From Falsiroseomonas bella (GTDB lineage: Bacteria; Pseudomonadota; Alphaproteobacteria; Acetobacterales; Acetobacteraceae), in the NCBI RefSeq assembly GCF_003173615.1, contig NZ_QGNA01000002.1:806001-870000 (forward strand): 64,000 nucleotides of DNA. The letters are read 5' to 3'. Shown here one piece after another: positions 18,358 to 27,206 of the stretch; position 1 is the stretch's first letter, and each line of letters starts with the position of its first letter. The position numbers were made by a program, and so were the translations under genes. Below the pieces are notes generated by a model, which was given only the letters and a program-made list of their open reading frames with translations, was not told the DNA's origin and made no database searches.

Positions 18358-19218
18358 CTACTCCGCCGCGCTCGCCACCTCGGGCGGGCAGGGCGGCATG
18401 TCGCGCAGGAACTTCCAGCGGCCATGCTGCTTGATCTCCGCCAGCACGAAGGGCGTCAGCTCCAGCCCGGGCAGCGGCGCCACCACCGCCTCCGGCGTGG
18501 CGAAGTCCACGCTGACGGCGCCCACCTCGGGCGCGCCGCCATGCGACCCGGCGCCGAGGAAGGCGCAGGCCGGCAGCCAGAGATGGCGGATCCCGTCCAC
18601 GACGCGGTCCCGGCTGGCATGCAGGTGGCCGCTGATGACCATCCGCACGCCGGCGGCCTGCAGCTTCGCCAGCAGCGCGGATCGCGGCGCCGGGTTGAGC
18701 GAGGAGACGGTGGGCGCATCCTCCCCGGCATGCTCGACGAAGAGCGGCTTGTGCAGCACGAGCGCGACGGGCCTGCCCCGCGCGCCTGCGAGTTCCTCAT
18801 CCAGCCAGGCCTCCTGCTCGGCCTCGCGCGGCAGGCCCGAGCCGAAGAGCTGCGCATTGACGCCGATCACGCGCCAGGCGCCGGCCTCGATGGCGAAGCG
18901 GTCCGCGGTGAAGGCTGCATCCCAGCGCGCGAGGCGCGCCTCGTCCACGATCTGGGCGGGGTCCTGGCCGGGCGGCTCGTCGCCGACATCGTGGTTGCCG
19001 GGCAGGGCGAAGACACGCGCCTCCAGCCCTTCAAGCGCCTGGGCGGCGAACTGCATCTCCGCGTCGCTGTCGGGGCCGTTGATGCAGAGATCACCCGTGA
19101 CGATCACCAGATCCGCTTCCGACGCATTCGCCGCATCGCGCGCGCGCCGGAAATTCTCCCAGAAGAAGCCATGCGTGTGCGAAAGGTGCAGGTCGGACAG
19201 GAAGACGATCTTCGACAA
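18358..19218 (-). CDS. Metallophosphoesterase (calcineurin-like)
   Basis: A 286-residue binuclear-metal phosphoesterase, similar to cAMP phosphodiesterase/Icc-type enzymes. All metal motifs are present: D9-x-H11 in SDLHLSH, D43 in TGDLC, N75-H76-D77 in GNHD, H156, and H198-x-H200 in SGHLH. A TTG start is preferred: it begins the conserved core and GAGGAG lies a few bases upstream; no ATG is suitably placed. It follows the ABC binding-protein gene by eleven bases, so both are likely on one transcript. The substrate is unknown; broad activity on cyclic nucleotides or phosphodiesters is possible. Confidence 0.82.
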   Translation of the reverse strand: MSKIVFLSDLHLSHTHGFFWENFRRARDAANASEADLVIVTGDLCINGPDSDAEMQFAAQALEGLEARVFALPGNHDVGDEPPGQDPAQIVDEARLARWDAAFTADRFAIEAGAWRVIGVNAQLFGSGLPREAEQEAWLDEELAGARGRPVALVLHKPLFVEHAGEDAPTVSSLNPAPRSALLAKLQAAGVRMVISGHLHASRDRVVDGIRHLWLPACAFLGAGSHGGAPEVGAVSVDFATPEAVVAPLPGLELTPFVLAEIKQHGRWKFLRDMPPCPPEVASAAE

Positions 19219-19229
19219 GGCTCTGCTCC

Positions 19230-20783
19230 TCACCCGAAGGCCAGGTTGGTGGCGCGGAAATCCATGTAGTAGAGCGGCGGGTGCGACCAGCGCATGTCGC
19301 GCCACTTCCCGATGTATTCGCGCACCGGATAGAGGATCAGCGCCGGCGCCTCGGCCTCGTATTCGTCGAGCAGCGCCAGCCACAGGCGCTTGCGATCCTC
19401 GGGCGCGGTGGCGACGCGCAGCGCGTCCACGATCGCGTTGTAGCGCACCGGCTGCCAGAAACCGCTGCGCTGCAGTGAGTATTCCTTCGAGAGATGCACA
19501 GCGAGGCCGCCGCCGAGCGGATCGGGGAAGCGGAATGCGATGGAGGTCGGGCGGATGTCGGCGCCGGGCTGGGTGACGGAGGCGAGGTTCTCGCGGGTTT
19601 CCAGCCGGGTGTTGACGCCGACGGCGCGCCACATCTCCTGGATCACCTGCACCGCCTGCAGCATCTGCAGATAGTAGTTCGGCGCGATGCGGATGATCAG
19701 CTCCTCCCCGCCATAGCCGCCTTCGCGCAGCAGTCGCCGTGCGCGGTCGGGGTCGTAGGTGAAGCCCTTGCGGTCCGCGTCGTAGAGCTCGCCGAAGGCC
19801 GGAATCTGCAGCGCCGCCATGCGCCGGTAGCCCTCGCCCCAGAGGCTGCGGCCGAGCGTGTCGTAGTCCACGGCGTGATTGAGGCCCTGGCGGATGCGCG
19901 CATCGCGCAGCGGGCCACGGCGCGTGTCGTAGTAGAGGATGTGCGCGAAATCGAGCGGCACCTCCACGCCCTCCACCCGGGGGTGGCGCGCCAGGCTCTC
20001 GGCCTGTTCGGGCAGCAGGTTGGTGACGAGGTCATAGTCGCCGGCGTGCAGCCCGGCGAGGCGGGAGGAGGCTTCCGGCACCGCGGTGAAGACGATCTGG
20101 CGCACCGGCGGCCGGCCGCCCCAGTACTCGTCATGCGCCTCCAGCACCAGGCGCTGGTCGCGCTGGAAGCTGGCGACGCGATAAGGGCCGCTGCCCACCG
20201 GGGCGCGGCGCATGCCGTCCAGCCCTTGCGCAGCATAGAAGGCCGCGGAATGGATCCAGCCGCCATAGGCGGCCAGGCGCTGCGGCATCACCGGGTCGGG
20301 CGACTGGGTGCGGAACACCACGCGATGCGGGCCCTCGGCCTCCACCCCGGCGAGGTGGCCGAAATTGACCCGGCCCTCGAAGGTCTGGGTCCGCTCGCCC
20401 CACATCCGCTCGGCCGAGAAGGTGGAGAGCACGTCGGCGCTGGTCAGCAGCGTGCCGTCCTGCAGGCGGACATCGGTGCGCAGTTCCGCCACCCAGCTCA
20501 GCGGATCCCGTTGCACGAGGGAGGTCGCGACGAAGGGAGTGAGGTGCCGTCCACCCTCGCGCGCCTCGCGGGCGAAGTCGCGGCGCCACAGCGTGTCGAA
20601 GACGTTGTAGGTGACGCGCAGGCCGACATTGGAGATCGCCTCCAGCGGCTCCAGCGTCGGCGGCAGGGCCTGCACGGCGATGCGCAGCACCGGGCGGCCG
20701 TCGGCCTGGGCGCCGGCGACGCGCGGCAGCAGGGCCGGCAGGGCCAGCGGGGTGGCCAGAAGCGCCCGGCGTCGGATCGTCAT
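19230..20783 (-). CDS. ABC transporter substrate-binding protein, family 5
   Basis: A 517-residue periplasmic binding protein of the oligopeptide/nickel/glutathione class (SBP_bac_5). The signal peptide has twin arginines (TIRRRALLATPLALPALLPR, cleavage after GAQA). The conserved GSGPYRV motif lies around 193–199 and is followed by the usual hinge and C-lobe ending in LYYMDFRATN. AAGGAGG lies seven bases before the ATG. No permease or ATPase genes are adjacent, so it is an orphan binding protein that must work with a distant transporter or as a scavenger. It is co-transcribed with the downstream phosphoesterase. Confidence 0.87.
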   Translation of the reverse strand: MTIRRRALLATPLALPALLPRVAGAQADGRPVLRIAVQALPPTLEPLEAISNVGLRVTYNVFDTLWRRDFAREAREGGRHLTPFVATSLVQRDPLSWVAELRTDVRLQDGTLLTSADVLSTFSAERMWGERTQTFEGRVNFGHLAGVEAEGPHRVVFRTQSPDPVMPQRLAAYGGWIHSAAFYAAQGLDGMRRAPVGSGPYRVASFQRDQRLVLEAHDEYWGGRPPVRQIVFTAVPEASSRLAGLHAGDYDLVTNLLPEQAESLARHPRVEGVEVPLDFAHILYYDTRRGPLRDARIRQGLNHAVDYDTLGRSLWGEGYRRMAALQIPAFGELYDADRKGFTYDPDRARRLLREGGYGGEELIIRIAPNYYLQMLQAVQVIQEMWRAVGVNTRLETRENLASVTQPGADIRPTSIAFRFPDPLGGGLAVHLSKEYSLQRSGFWQPVRYNAIVDALRVATAPEDRKRLWLALLDEYEAEAPALILYPVREYIGKWRDMRWSHPPLYYMDFRATNLAFG

Positions 20784-20924
20784 GAGTGAGCCTCCTTGAC
20801 GGCGCGGGAGGCTAGGCGAGGCCGGAGACAGGCGCGTGACGGCCGCATGAGAGGGGTGTGACGATGGCCCCGCGCCATGCGGCGGGTTCCGGGGACCGGC
20901 CTGGCGGCCTATATGCGGGCGACG

Positions 20925-21752
20925 ATGGTCCCCTTCCGCAAGATGCATGGCCTGGGCAACGACTTCGTCGTGCTCGACGCCCGAGACCGGCCGCTGGCGG
21001 TCACGGCCGGCGCGGCGCGCGCCATCGGCGACCGGCACCGCGGCATCGGCTTCGACCAGCTCATCGTCATGGAGCCGCCGCCTGCCGGCGCAGATGTGTT
21101 CATGCGCATCCTGAACCCGGACGGGTCGGAGGCCGGCGCCTGCGGCAACGCCACGCGCTGCGTCGCGTCGCTGGTCGCGGAGGAGGCCGGCAAGGACCGC
21201 GTTGTGGTCCGCACCATCGCCGGCGACCTGCCGGTGGAGAGGCTGCCCGGCGGCCTCTGGCGCGCCGACATGGGCCCCGCGCGGCTCGGCTGGTGGGATG
21301 TGCCGCTGGCGCGGGAGATGGACACGCTGCATCTGCCGCTGGCGCTGGGTCCGGTCGCCGACCCCGCGGCCTGTTCCATGGGCAATCCGCACGCGACCTT
21401 CTTCGTGGACGACCTCGACGCCATCCCGGTGGCGGAGATCGGGCCGAAGCTGGAACGCGACCCGCTCTTCCCCGAGCGGGCCAATATCGGCTTCGCGCAG
21501 GTGCTCTCGCCCGAGCGCATCCGGCTGGTGATGTGGGAGCGCGGCGCGGGGATGACGCTCGCCTGCGGCTCCGGCGCCTGCGCCACCATCGTCAACGCCG
21601 CCCGGCGCGGGCTGACGGGGCGCAGCGCGACCGTCGAATTGCCCGGCGGGCCGCTCGAGATGGAATGGCGCGCGGACGGGCATGTGCTGATGACCGGCCC
21701 CGTCGCCACGGCCTTCACGGGCGAGCTCGACCTCGCACGCTATGCAGCCTGA
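20925..21752 (+). CDS. dapF: Diaminopimelate epimerase DapF
   Basis: A 275-residue enzyme converting LL- to meso-diaminopimelate for lysine and peptidoglycan synthesis. The N-terminal [11 protein letters not shown] motif is present. The two catalytic cysteines are C73 (in GACGNATRC) and C214 (in LACGSGACA). The ATG at 20925 matches the usual family start; in-frame ATGs at 20913 and 20877 would add non-conserved residues. Its end overlaps the mtaB start by 11 bases. dapF next to mtaB and ftsY is a conserved alphaproteobacterial arrangement. Confidence 0.94.
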   Translation: MVPFRKMHGLGNDFVVLDARDRPLAVTAGAARAIGDRHRGIGFDQLIVMEPPPAGADVFMRILNPDGSEAGACGNATRCVASLVAEEAGKDRVVVRTIAGDLPVERLPGGLWRADMGPARLGWWDVPLAREMDTLHLPLALGPVADPAACSMGNPHATFFVDDLDAIPVAEIGPKLERDPLFPERANIGFAQVLSPERIRLVMWERGAGMTLACGSGACATIVNAARRGLTGRSATVELPGGPLEMEWRADGHVLMTGPVATAFTGELDLARYAA

Positions 21753-22983
21753 GATCCTGACCTTCGGCTGCCGGCTCAACGCCTATGAGTCGGAGGCGAT
21801 GCGCGACCTTGCGGCGAAGGCCGGGCAGGGGGATGCGATCATCGTCAACACCTGCGCCGTCACCGCCGAGGCCGAGCGCCAGGCGCGCCAGGCGATCCGC
21901 AAGGCCGCGCGCGAGAATCCGGGCCGGCGCATCGTCGTGACAGGCTGCGCTGCGCAGATCGCGCCGGATGACTGGGCCGCGCTGCCGGGCGTCGCGCGCG
22001 TGCTCGGGAATGCCGACAAGCTGAAGGCCGAGAGCTGGGCCGCGCTCGACACGCCCGCGCCGGTGACGGACATCATGGCGGCGACCGAGACGGCGGCGCA
22101 TCTCGTCACCGACTTCGCCGGCCGCGCGCGCGCCTTCGTGCAGGTGCAGCAGGGCTGCGACCATCGCTGCACCTTCTGCGTCATCCCCTATGGCCGCGGC
22201 CCCTCGCGCAGCGTGCCGATCGGCGCCATCGTGGACCAGGTGCGGGCGCTGGTGGCGCGCGGCTACGCGGAAGCGGTGCTGACCGGCGTCGACATCACGA
22301 GCTACGGCCCCGATCTGCCCGGCGCGCCGACGCTCGGCCAGATGGCGCGGCGGCTGCTGGCGCTGGTGCCGGAACTGAAGCGTCTGCGCCTCTCCTCCCT
22401 CGATCCGGTGGAGATGGACGAGGATCTCTGGCGCCTGATCGCGGAGGAGGAGCGGCTGATGCCGCATCTGCATCTCTCGCTGCAGCATGGCGACGACCTG
22501 ATCCTGAAGCGCATGAAGCGCCGGCATCTGCGCGCCGATGCGGAGGCGCTGTGCGACCGCGCGCGACGGCTGCGCCCCGACATCGTCTTCGGCGCCGACC
22601 TGATCGCCGGCTTCCCGACCGAGACGGAAGACCACTTCGCCGCGATGCTCGACATGGTGGAGCGCTGCGGCCTGACCTTCCTGCATGTGTTTCCCTATTC
22701 CGAACGCCCCGGCACGCCGGCGGCGCGCATGCCGCAATTGCCGAAGCTGCTGCGGCGTGAGCGCGCGGCGCGGCTGCGGGAGGCCGGGCGCCGCGCGGCG
22801 CGTCGCTTCTACGACAGCCGCATCGGGATGACGGAGCAGGTGCTGCTGGAGCGGGCGGATCGCGGGCATTCCGCGCATTTCGCGCCGGTGCGCCTCGCCG
22901 CGGAGGCGGGGAACCCGGGCGAACTTCGCGCGCTGCGCATCGTTGCCGCCGGGGATGACGGCCTGATCGGAGAGGCGGCCTGA
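21742..22983 (+). CDS. mtaB: tRNA ms2t6A37 methylthiotransferase MtaB
   Basis: A 413-residue radical-SAM enzyme that adds a methylthio group to t6A at position 37 of ANN-decoding tRNAs. The N-terminal methylthiotransferase domain has its iron-sulfur cysteines (C10 in FGCRLN, then NTCAVT and TGCAAQ). The radical-SAM cluster is C139-x3-C143-x2-C146. The C-terminal TRAM-like part is short. It is distinguished from MiaB by [15 protein letters not shown]-type sequence and the context with dapF and ftsY. It overlaps dapF and ends three bases before ftsY. Confidence 0.92.
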   Translation: MQPEILTFGCRLNAYESEAMRDLAAKAGQGDAIIVNTCAVTAEAERQARQAIRKAARENPGRRIVVTGCAAQIAPDDWAALPGVARVLGNADKLKAESWAALDTPAPVTDIMAATETAAHLVTDFAGRARAFVQVQQGCDHRCTFCVIPYGRGPSRSVPIGAIVDQVRALVARGYAEAVLTGVDITSYGPDLPGAPTLGQMARRLLALVPELKRLRLSSLDPVEMDEDLWRLIAEEERLMPHLHLSLQHGDDLILKRMKRRHLRADAEALCDRARRLRPDIVFGADLIAGFPTETEDHFAAMLDMVERCGLTFLHVFPYSERPGTPAARMPQLPKLLRRERAARLREAGRRAARRFYDSRIGMTEQVLLERADRGHSAHFAPVRLAAEAGNPGELRALRIVAAGDDGLIGEAA

Positions 22984-22986
22984 CGC

Positions 22987-24228
22987 ATGGCGCTCAAGGG
23001 ATTCTGGGACAGGCTGCGCGGCCGCGGCACGCCGGGGGAGGGGCCGCAGGATCCGGTTGCCGCGCCGGAGCCGCCGATCCCGCCGCCCGCGGTGCCGGTC
23101 ATGCCGGACCCCAACCTGCCGCCGCCCTACGAGACGCCGCAGGCGCCGATCCCGCCCTCGGCAGCGCCGCCGCCGCCGCCACCCCCGCCCGAACCGCCTC
23201 CGCCGCTGCCGCCCGCGCCGCGCGAAGACGAGGCGGCGCTGCGGGAGGCGCTGGCCAGCACCGTGCCGGACACACCGGAACGCGAACCGGAACCGGAACC
23301 CGAGCAGCGCGGCGGCTGGTTCGCCCGGCTCAAGGCCGGCCTCTCGCGTTCCACCGCGCGACTGACGGAGACGATCACCACCGTCTTCCGCAAGCGCAAG
23401 CTGGATGACGAGGCGCTGGAGGAACTCGAGGATACGCTGATCACCGCCGATCTCGGCCTGCCCGCCGCGCGGCGCATCGTGGAGGGCTTCCGCAAGACGC
23501 GCTTCGGCAAGGAGGTCACCGACGAGGAGGTGAAGGCGACCCTCGCCGAGAGCATCGCCGAGATCCTTGTGCCGGTCGCGAAGCCGCTGGAGCTCCGGCC
23601 CGCGCGCGCGCCGCATGTCGTGCTGGTGGTCGGCGTCAACGGCACGGGCAAGACCACCACCATCGCCAAGCTCGGCCAGCAGTATCGCCGCGAGGGGCTG
23701 AAGGTCATGCTCGCGGCCGGCGACACCTTCCGCGCCGCGGCGGTGGAACAGCTGCAGATCTGGGGCGAGCGCACCGGCTGCCCGGTCGTCGCGCCGGCGA
23801 AGATGGGCGCCGACGCCGCGGGCCTCGCGCATGACGCGCTGGCGCGTGCGAAGGCCGAGGGCATGGACGTGCTGCTGATCGACACGGCCGGCCGGCTGCA
23901 CAACAAGTCCGCCCTGATGGAGGAGCTGCGGAAGATCATCCGCGTGATCCGCCGCCTGGACGAGACCGCGCCGCATTCCGTGCTGCTGACGCTGGACGCC
24001 ACCACCGGCCAGAACGCGCTGAGCCAGGTGAAGGTCTTCCGCGAGATGGTGGAGGTGGACGGGCTGGCGGTGACGAAGCTCGACGGCAGCGCCAAGGGCG
24101 GCGTCGTCGTCGCGCTGGCGCAGGAGTTCGGGCTGCCCGTGCATTTCGTCGGCGTCGGCGAGAAGGCGGACGATTTGCGCCCCTTCACCGCTCGCGACTT
24201 CGCCCGCGGCCTGGTGGGGCTCGACTGA
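22987..24228 (+). CDS. ftsY: Signal recognition particle receptor FtsY
   Basis: A 413-residue SRP-receptor GTPase that docks ribosome–SRP complexes at the inner membrane. Residues about 15–110 form a Pro- and Glu-rich acidic linker. The N domain then leads to the G domain: G1 GVNGTGKT (216–223), G3 DTAGR (299–303) and G4 TKLD (363–366). The C-terminus ends with the membrane-contacting FxARDFARGLVGL. It is the third gene of the dapF–mtaB–ftsY unit. Confidence 0.96.
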   Translation: MALKGFWDRLRGRGTPGEGPQDPVAAPEPPIPPPAVPVMPDPNLPPPYETPQAPIPPSAAPPPPPPPPEPPPPLPPAPREDEAALREALASTVPDTPEREPEPEPEQRGGWFARLKAGLSRSTARLTETITTVFRKRKLDDEALEELEDTLITADLGLPAARRIVEGFRKTRFGKEVTDEEVKATLAESIAEILVPVAKPLELRPARAPHVVLVVGVNGTGKTTTIAKLGQQYRREGLKVMLAAGDTFRAAAVEQLQIWGERTGCPVVAPAKMGADAAGLAHDALARAKAEGMDVLLIDTAGRLHNKSALMEELRKIIRVIRRLDETAPHSVLLTLDATTGQNALSQVKVFREMVEVDGLAVTKLDGSAKGGVVVALAQEFGLPVHFVGVGEKADDLRPFTARDFARGLVGLD

Positions 24229-24240
24229 GCGCGCGGGCGC

Positions 24241-24552
24241 TCACAGATCCTTCGCGATGAACATCCCGACGATCAGCAGGAAGAAGGCGATCAGCGCGAG
24301 GGCGGGCAATGCCACCACCGCGACCAGCAGGATCGCCGGCGTCATGCGGCCGCGCAGGCGGAAGAGCAGGCTGGCCACCAGGCTGAGAGCGGCCGCCACG
24401 GTCACCGTGGCCCAGAGCAGCACGCCCTCGCGGTCCTTGTGCGTGGGATCGGCCAGCACGTAGGGCAGCTGCGAGGCGACCGACATCGCAAACAGCGCGA
24501 GCGAGGGGATCGCCACCAGCATCATCAGCCGCCAGGCCCAGACCGGTCGCAT
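24241..24552 (-). CDS. Small multi-pass membrane protein of unknown function
   Basis: A 103-residue protein with three strongly hydrophobic stretches (about 7–27, 47–66 and 70–97), suggesting three membrane helices. I do not recognise the family. The ATG overlaps the stop of the upstream small membrane gene by one base, so the two are coupled and may form a pair. It converges with ftsY, 12 bases apart. Confidence 0.62.
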   Translation of the reverse strand: MRPVWAWRLMMLVAIPSLALFAMSVASQLPYVLADPTHKDREGVLLWATVTVAAALSLVASLLFRLRGRMTPAILLVAVVALPALALIAFFLLIVGMFIAKDL

Positions 24553-24836
24553 CAGTGCCACTGCGGCGGGTTGCTGATGAAGACGAGGATGACGATGCCC
24601 GCCAGCAGCGCCGGCACCGCCAGCAGGCTCGCAAGCGCCATGGCGGCGCCGCGACGCCCTTTCGCGCGCAGCGTCATGGCGGCCCACAGGATGGCGGAGG
24701 GCACCGCGATCAGCACTGCCCAGAGCAGGATGTTGTCGGCGGAGACGGTGCCGTCCGACACGCCCCAGAGGAAGAAGAACAGGATGACGCCGAGCGTCAG
24801 CCAGCTCATGCCGAACAGGATGCCTTGCAGGATCAT
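24552..24836 (-). CDS. Small membrane protein of unknown function, coupled to the next gene
   Basis: A 94-residue protein with hydrophobic segments at about 4–24, 33–52 and 66–88. Sequence resemblance to the downstream 103-residue protein is limited to composition and topology. No family recognised. It lies divergent from the creatininase-family gene, with about 130 bases between them. Confidence 0.6.
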   Translation of the reverse strand: MILQGILFGMSWLTLGVILFFFLWGVSDGTVSADNILLWAVLIAVPSAILWAAMTLRAKGRRGAAMALASLLAVPALLAGIVILVFISNPPQWH

Positions 24837-24966
24837 GCGCGGAGCGTAGCGGCTGCGAGGCTGGGCTGCATTGCGGCGCCGCTTCGTTTGTGTCGCGGCG
24901 GAAACGCGCTGTCTTGCGCGCCGCGCCCGCCGGCGCATGCTGGCGGCACGAGGAAGGAGACGACGC

Positions 24967-25767
24967 ATGGCCGAAGTCCGATGGGAACGCCTGACGGCGC
25001 CCGAACTCCGCGCGCTGGCCGCACGCGACGCGGTGGTGGTGCTGCCCGTCGCGAGCCTCGAGCAGCACGGGCCGCATCTGCCGGTCTGGACCGACAGCTT
25101 CATCGGCCATGCGGTCGCCATCCGCGGCGCGGAACTCGCCGACGACCTGCCGGCGGTGGTGCTGCCGCCGATGTGGATGGGCCTCTCGGAGCACCACTTT
25201 CCCTTCGGCGGCACGGTCAGCCTGGACTACGCCACCTTCGCCGCCGTGCTGCGCTGCGTGACGCGCTCGATCATGGCGGACGGGTTCCGCAAGCTGTTCC
25301 TGCTGAACTCGCATGGCGGCAACATCGAGCCGCTGGCGGTCAGCGCGCGGGAGCTCGCGCATGAATTCGGCATCCCGGTAGTGACGACCACCATCACGAA
25401 GCTGGCGCCCCAGGCGGTCACGGCGGCGCTGACGACGCAATCCGGCATCCAGCACGCCTGCGAGGGCGAGACGAGCCTTTGGCTGCATCTGGATCCGTCG
25501 CAGGTGCGCGCCGACCAGGTGGCGCACAGCGTCTCGCCCGGCGGCTTCGCGGCCGGCGATGCGGCGGCGACGCGCTTCTGGTCCTTCGCCGAGCGTGCGC
25601 CCGTCACCGGCGTGCGCGGCGACCCGCGCGGGGCGACGGCGGAGAAGGGCCGGGCGATCTTCGAGGGCATGGCCGCGGGCCTCGCCGCGATGCTGCGCGA
25701 CGTGGCGATCTGGCAGGCGCCGGATGCGGTGTGGCGCGCCGGCCGGGCGCAGGCCGGGCAGGGCTGA
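24967..25767 (+). CDS. Creatininase-family amidohydrolase
   Basis: A 266-residue metal-dependent amidohydrolase of the creatininase/MftE family. Metal and active-site residues are seen in LEQHGPHLP (E32, H34), D43, NSHGGN (H116) and a later HACEGETS. The family hydrolyses cyclic amides (creatinine, riboflavin and F420 precursors) or processes the mycofactocin peptide; no mycofactocin genes are here. A strong AAGGAG precedes the ATG. The substrate is open. Confidence 0.85.
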   Translation: MAEVRWERLTAPELRALAARDAVVVLPVASLEQHGPHLPVWTDSFIGHAVAIRGAELADDLPAVVLPPMWMGLSEHHFPFGGTVSLDYATFAAVLRCVTRSIMADGFRKLFLLNSHGGNIEPLAVSARELAHEFGIPVVTTTITKLAPQAVTAALTTQSGIQHACEGETSLWLHLDPSQVRADQVAHSVSPGGFAAGDAAATRFWSFAERAPVTGVRGDPRGATAEKGRAIFEGMAAGLAAMLRDVAIWQAPDAVWRAGRAQAGQG

Positions 25768-25785
25768 TCCCGCCCCGGCGGCGCG

Positions 25786-26193
25786 CTACTCGAAGGGGAT
25801 CCTGACCCGCGCGCCCGGCAGCACGTCGTTCAGCGGCAGGCCCGGGATGAACGTCTCCAGCGAGCGGTCCGGCGCGCTGTCGCGGATGTGCTCGCTCCCG
25901 AAGGTCATGCCCTGCGGCCGGTCCTGCCGCAGCACCATCGGCTCGAATCGCGGTGCGAGCGGATCGCGCCGGTCGGGCGGCCCCTCGATCTCCCGGTTCG
26001 GCACCGGCGCCGGCTCGGCCGCCGTCGCATGCACCGCCCCGGTGAGGCCGAGCGGCTGGCCCAGGCTGAGCGGCAGCCGGGCGGCTGCGGCCTGGGGCGC
26101 GGACGAGGCGGCGGCAAGCTCGGCCGAAGGCGGCGCCGGCGCGCAGCCCGCCATGGCCAGGCCGAGCAGCAGCAACGCCCCGCGGAGGCTCAT
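25786..26193 (-). CDS. Small lipoprotein of unknown function
   Basis: A 135-residue predicted lipoprotein: lipobox LAMAGC with Cys at residue 17, then an Ala/Pro-rich linker and a C-terminal segment with no recognised domain. The ATG overlaps the stop of the NUDIX gene by four bases (ATGA). The pair is therefore coupled although the two products act in different compartments. Confidence 0.62.
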   Translation of the reverse strand: MSLRGALLLLGLAMAGCAPAPPSAELAAASSAPQAAAARLPLSLGQPLGLTGAVHATAAEPAPVPNREIEGPPDRRDPLAPRFEPMVLRQDRPQGMTFGSEHIRDSAPDRSLETFIPGLPLNDVLPGARVRIPFE

Positions 26194-26741
26194 GCGCCCT
26201 GGCCGAGCCGGCGCACGCCGCGCGGATCATCGGGCGGGTTGCCGCGCGGCGCCCCGAGCGGCCCCGCGCCGGCGTCCCGCCACGCGTGCAGGACCCAGTG
26301 GACGGAGGGAAAGGCGAGCTCGTCCCACGGGATCTCATCCCAGTCGAAGAGCCGCACTTCCAGGCTTTCCGCCCCGGCCGCGAAGCCGGGGCTGGCCAGG
26401 CGCGCGCGGAACAGCACCTGCACCTGGCCGATCCGCGCGATGGAATAGACCGCGAGCATGCCCTCGATGGCGATGTCGGCGCAGGCCTCCTCGCGCGCCT
26501 CGCGCCGGGCGGCTTCCTCAATGGTCTCGCCCATCTCCATGTAGCCGGCCGGGATGGTCCAGAAGCCGCGGCGCGGCTCGATGGCGCGGCGGCAGAGCAT
26601 CACCTTGCCGTCCGCCACGACGACGGAGCCGGTGACGATCTTCGGGTTCTCGTACGCGACGAAGCCGCAATCGGCGCAGGTCAGCCGCTCGCGGTCCTCC
26701 CCTTCCGGAATCCGGCGGATGAAGTTGATGGCTGACGACAT
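26190..26741 (-). CDS. NUDIX hydrolase
   Basis: A 183-residue nucleotide-diphosphate-linked hydrolase. The NUDIX box at 66–88 has the G-x5-E-x7-RE-x2-EE pattern, with Mg-binding glutamates in the REAREE segment. The N-terminus carries a zinc-ribbon-like C22-x2-C25 followed by VAYENPK, as in NudC/YfaO-type ADP-ribose or NADH pyrophosphatase relatives. The substrate is not predictable. It is coupled to the lipoprotein gene. Confidence 0.85.
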   Translation of the reverse strand: MSSAINFIRRIPEGEDRERLTCADCGFVAYENPKIVTGSVVVADGKVMLCRRAIEPRRGFWTIPAGYMEMGETIEEAARREAREEACADIAIEGMLAVYSIARIGQVQVLFRARLASPGFAAGAESLEVRLFDWDEIPWDELAFPSVHWVLHAWRDAGAGPLGAPRGNPPDDPRGVRRLGQGA

Positions 26742-26839
26742 GCGCGAAGCTTGGGGCGTCGCCTGGGCGGCGGCAAGGCATGCCGGCATCACGTCGCGCC
26801 CGCGGCCCGTTCCGTGGGCGCGCGGCGCAGGGGCGCGGG

Positions 26840-27040
26840 TCAGACCTTCAGGTCGAGCAGCGATCCGCGGGGCAGCGGCGAGGCCGGCGGCGGGGGCAGG
26901 GCTTCGAGGCGGCGCGACGACTCGGGCGCCGTCGGCGCCCCGCCGGCTGGGCTGCCGGCCGTCGCCGCGCGGGCCTGGGCGGGGCCTTGGAAGCGCGAGA
27001 CCTCCGCCGTGAAGGCGGCGAGGGAGTTCATGCTGATCAT
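26840..27040 (-). CDS. Possible small protein (66 residues)
   Basis: A short frame starting MISMNSLAAF, with a Pro/Ala-rich middle and a basic-hydrophobic end (SLLDLKV). No family recognised. It is supported only by position between genes on the same strand and by lack of a competing frame; it may not be a gene. Confidence 0.35.
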   Translation of the reverse strand: MISMNSLAAFTAEVSRFQGPAQARAATAGSPAGGAPTAPESSRRLEALPPPPASPLPRGSLLDLKV

Positions 27041-27206
27041 GCGCAGGATGATGGGCCGCAGGTCTGAACGCCGCGTTAAGCGGGGCCGGGGATCGCGCAG
27101 GCCGGGGCCGATCGGGCGCATGCCGCAGCATGCGGCGCGCGCCCGTTAACGCTCCAGCAACCAGTGGTAGAAAACGCGCAGTTCCTGACAAAAAGTGAAG
27201 AGCCCG

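Noticed and set aside
26290-27190. Long upstream extension of the NUDIX gene
   Set aside because: Sequence before MSSAINF is Arg/Pro-rich and not NUDIX-like; the zinc-ribbon region starts properly at the chosen Met.
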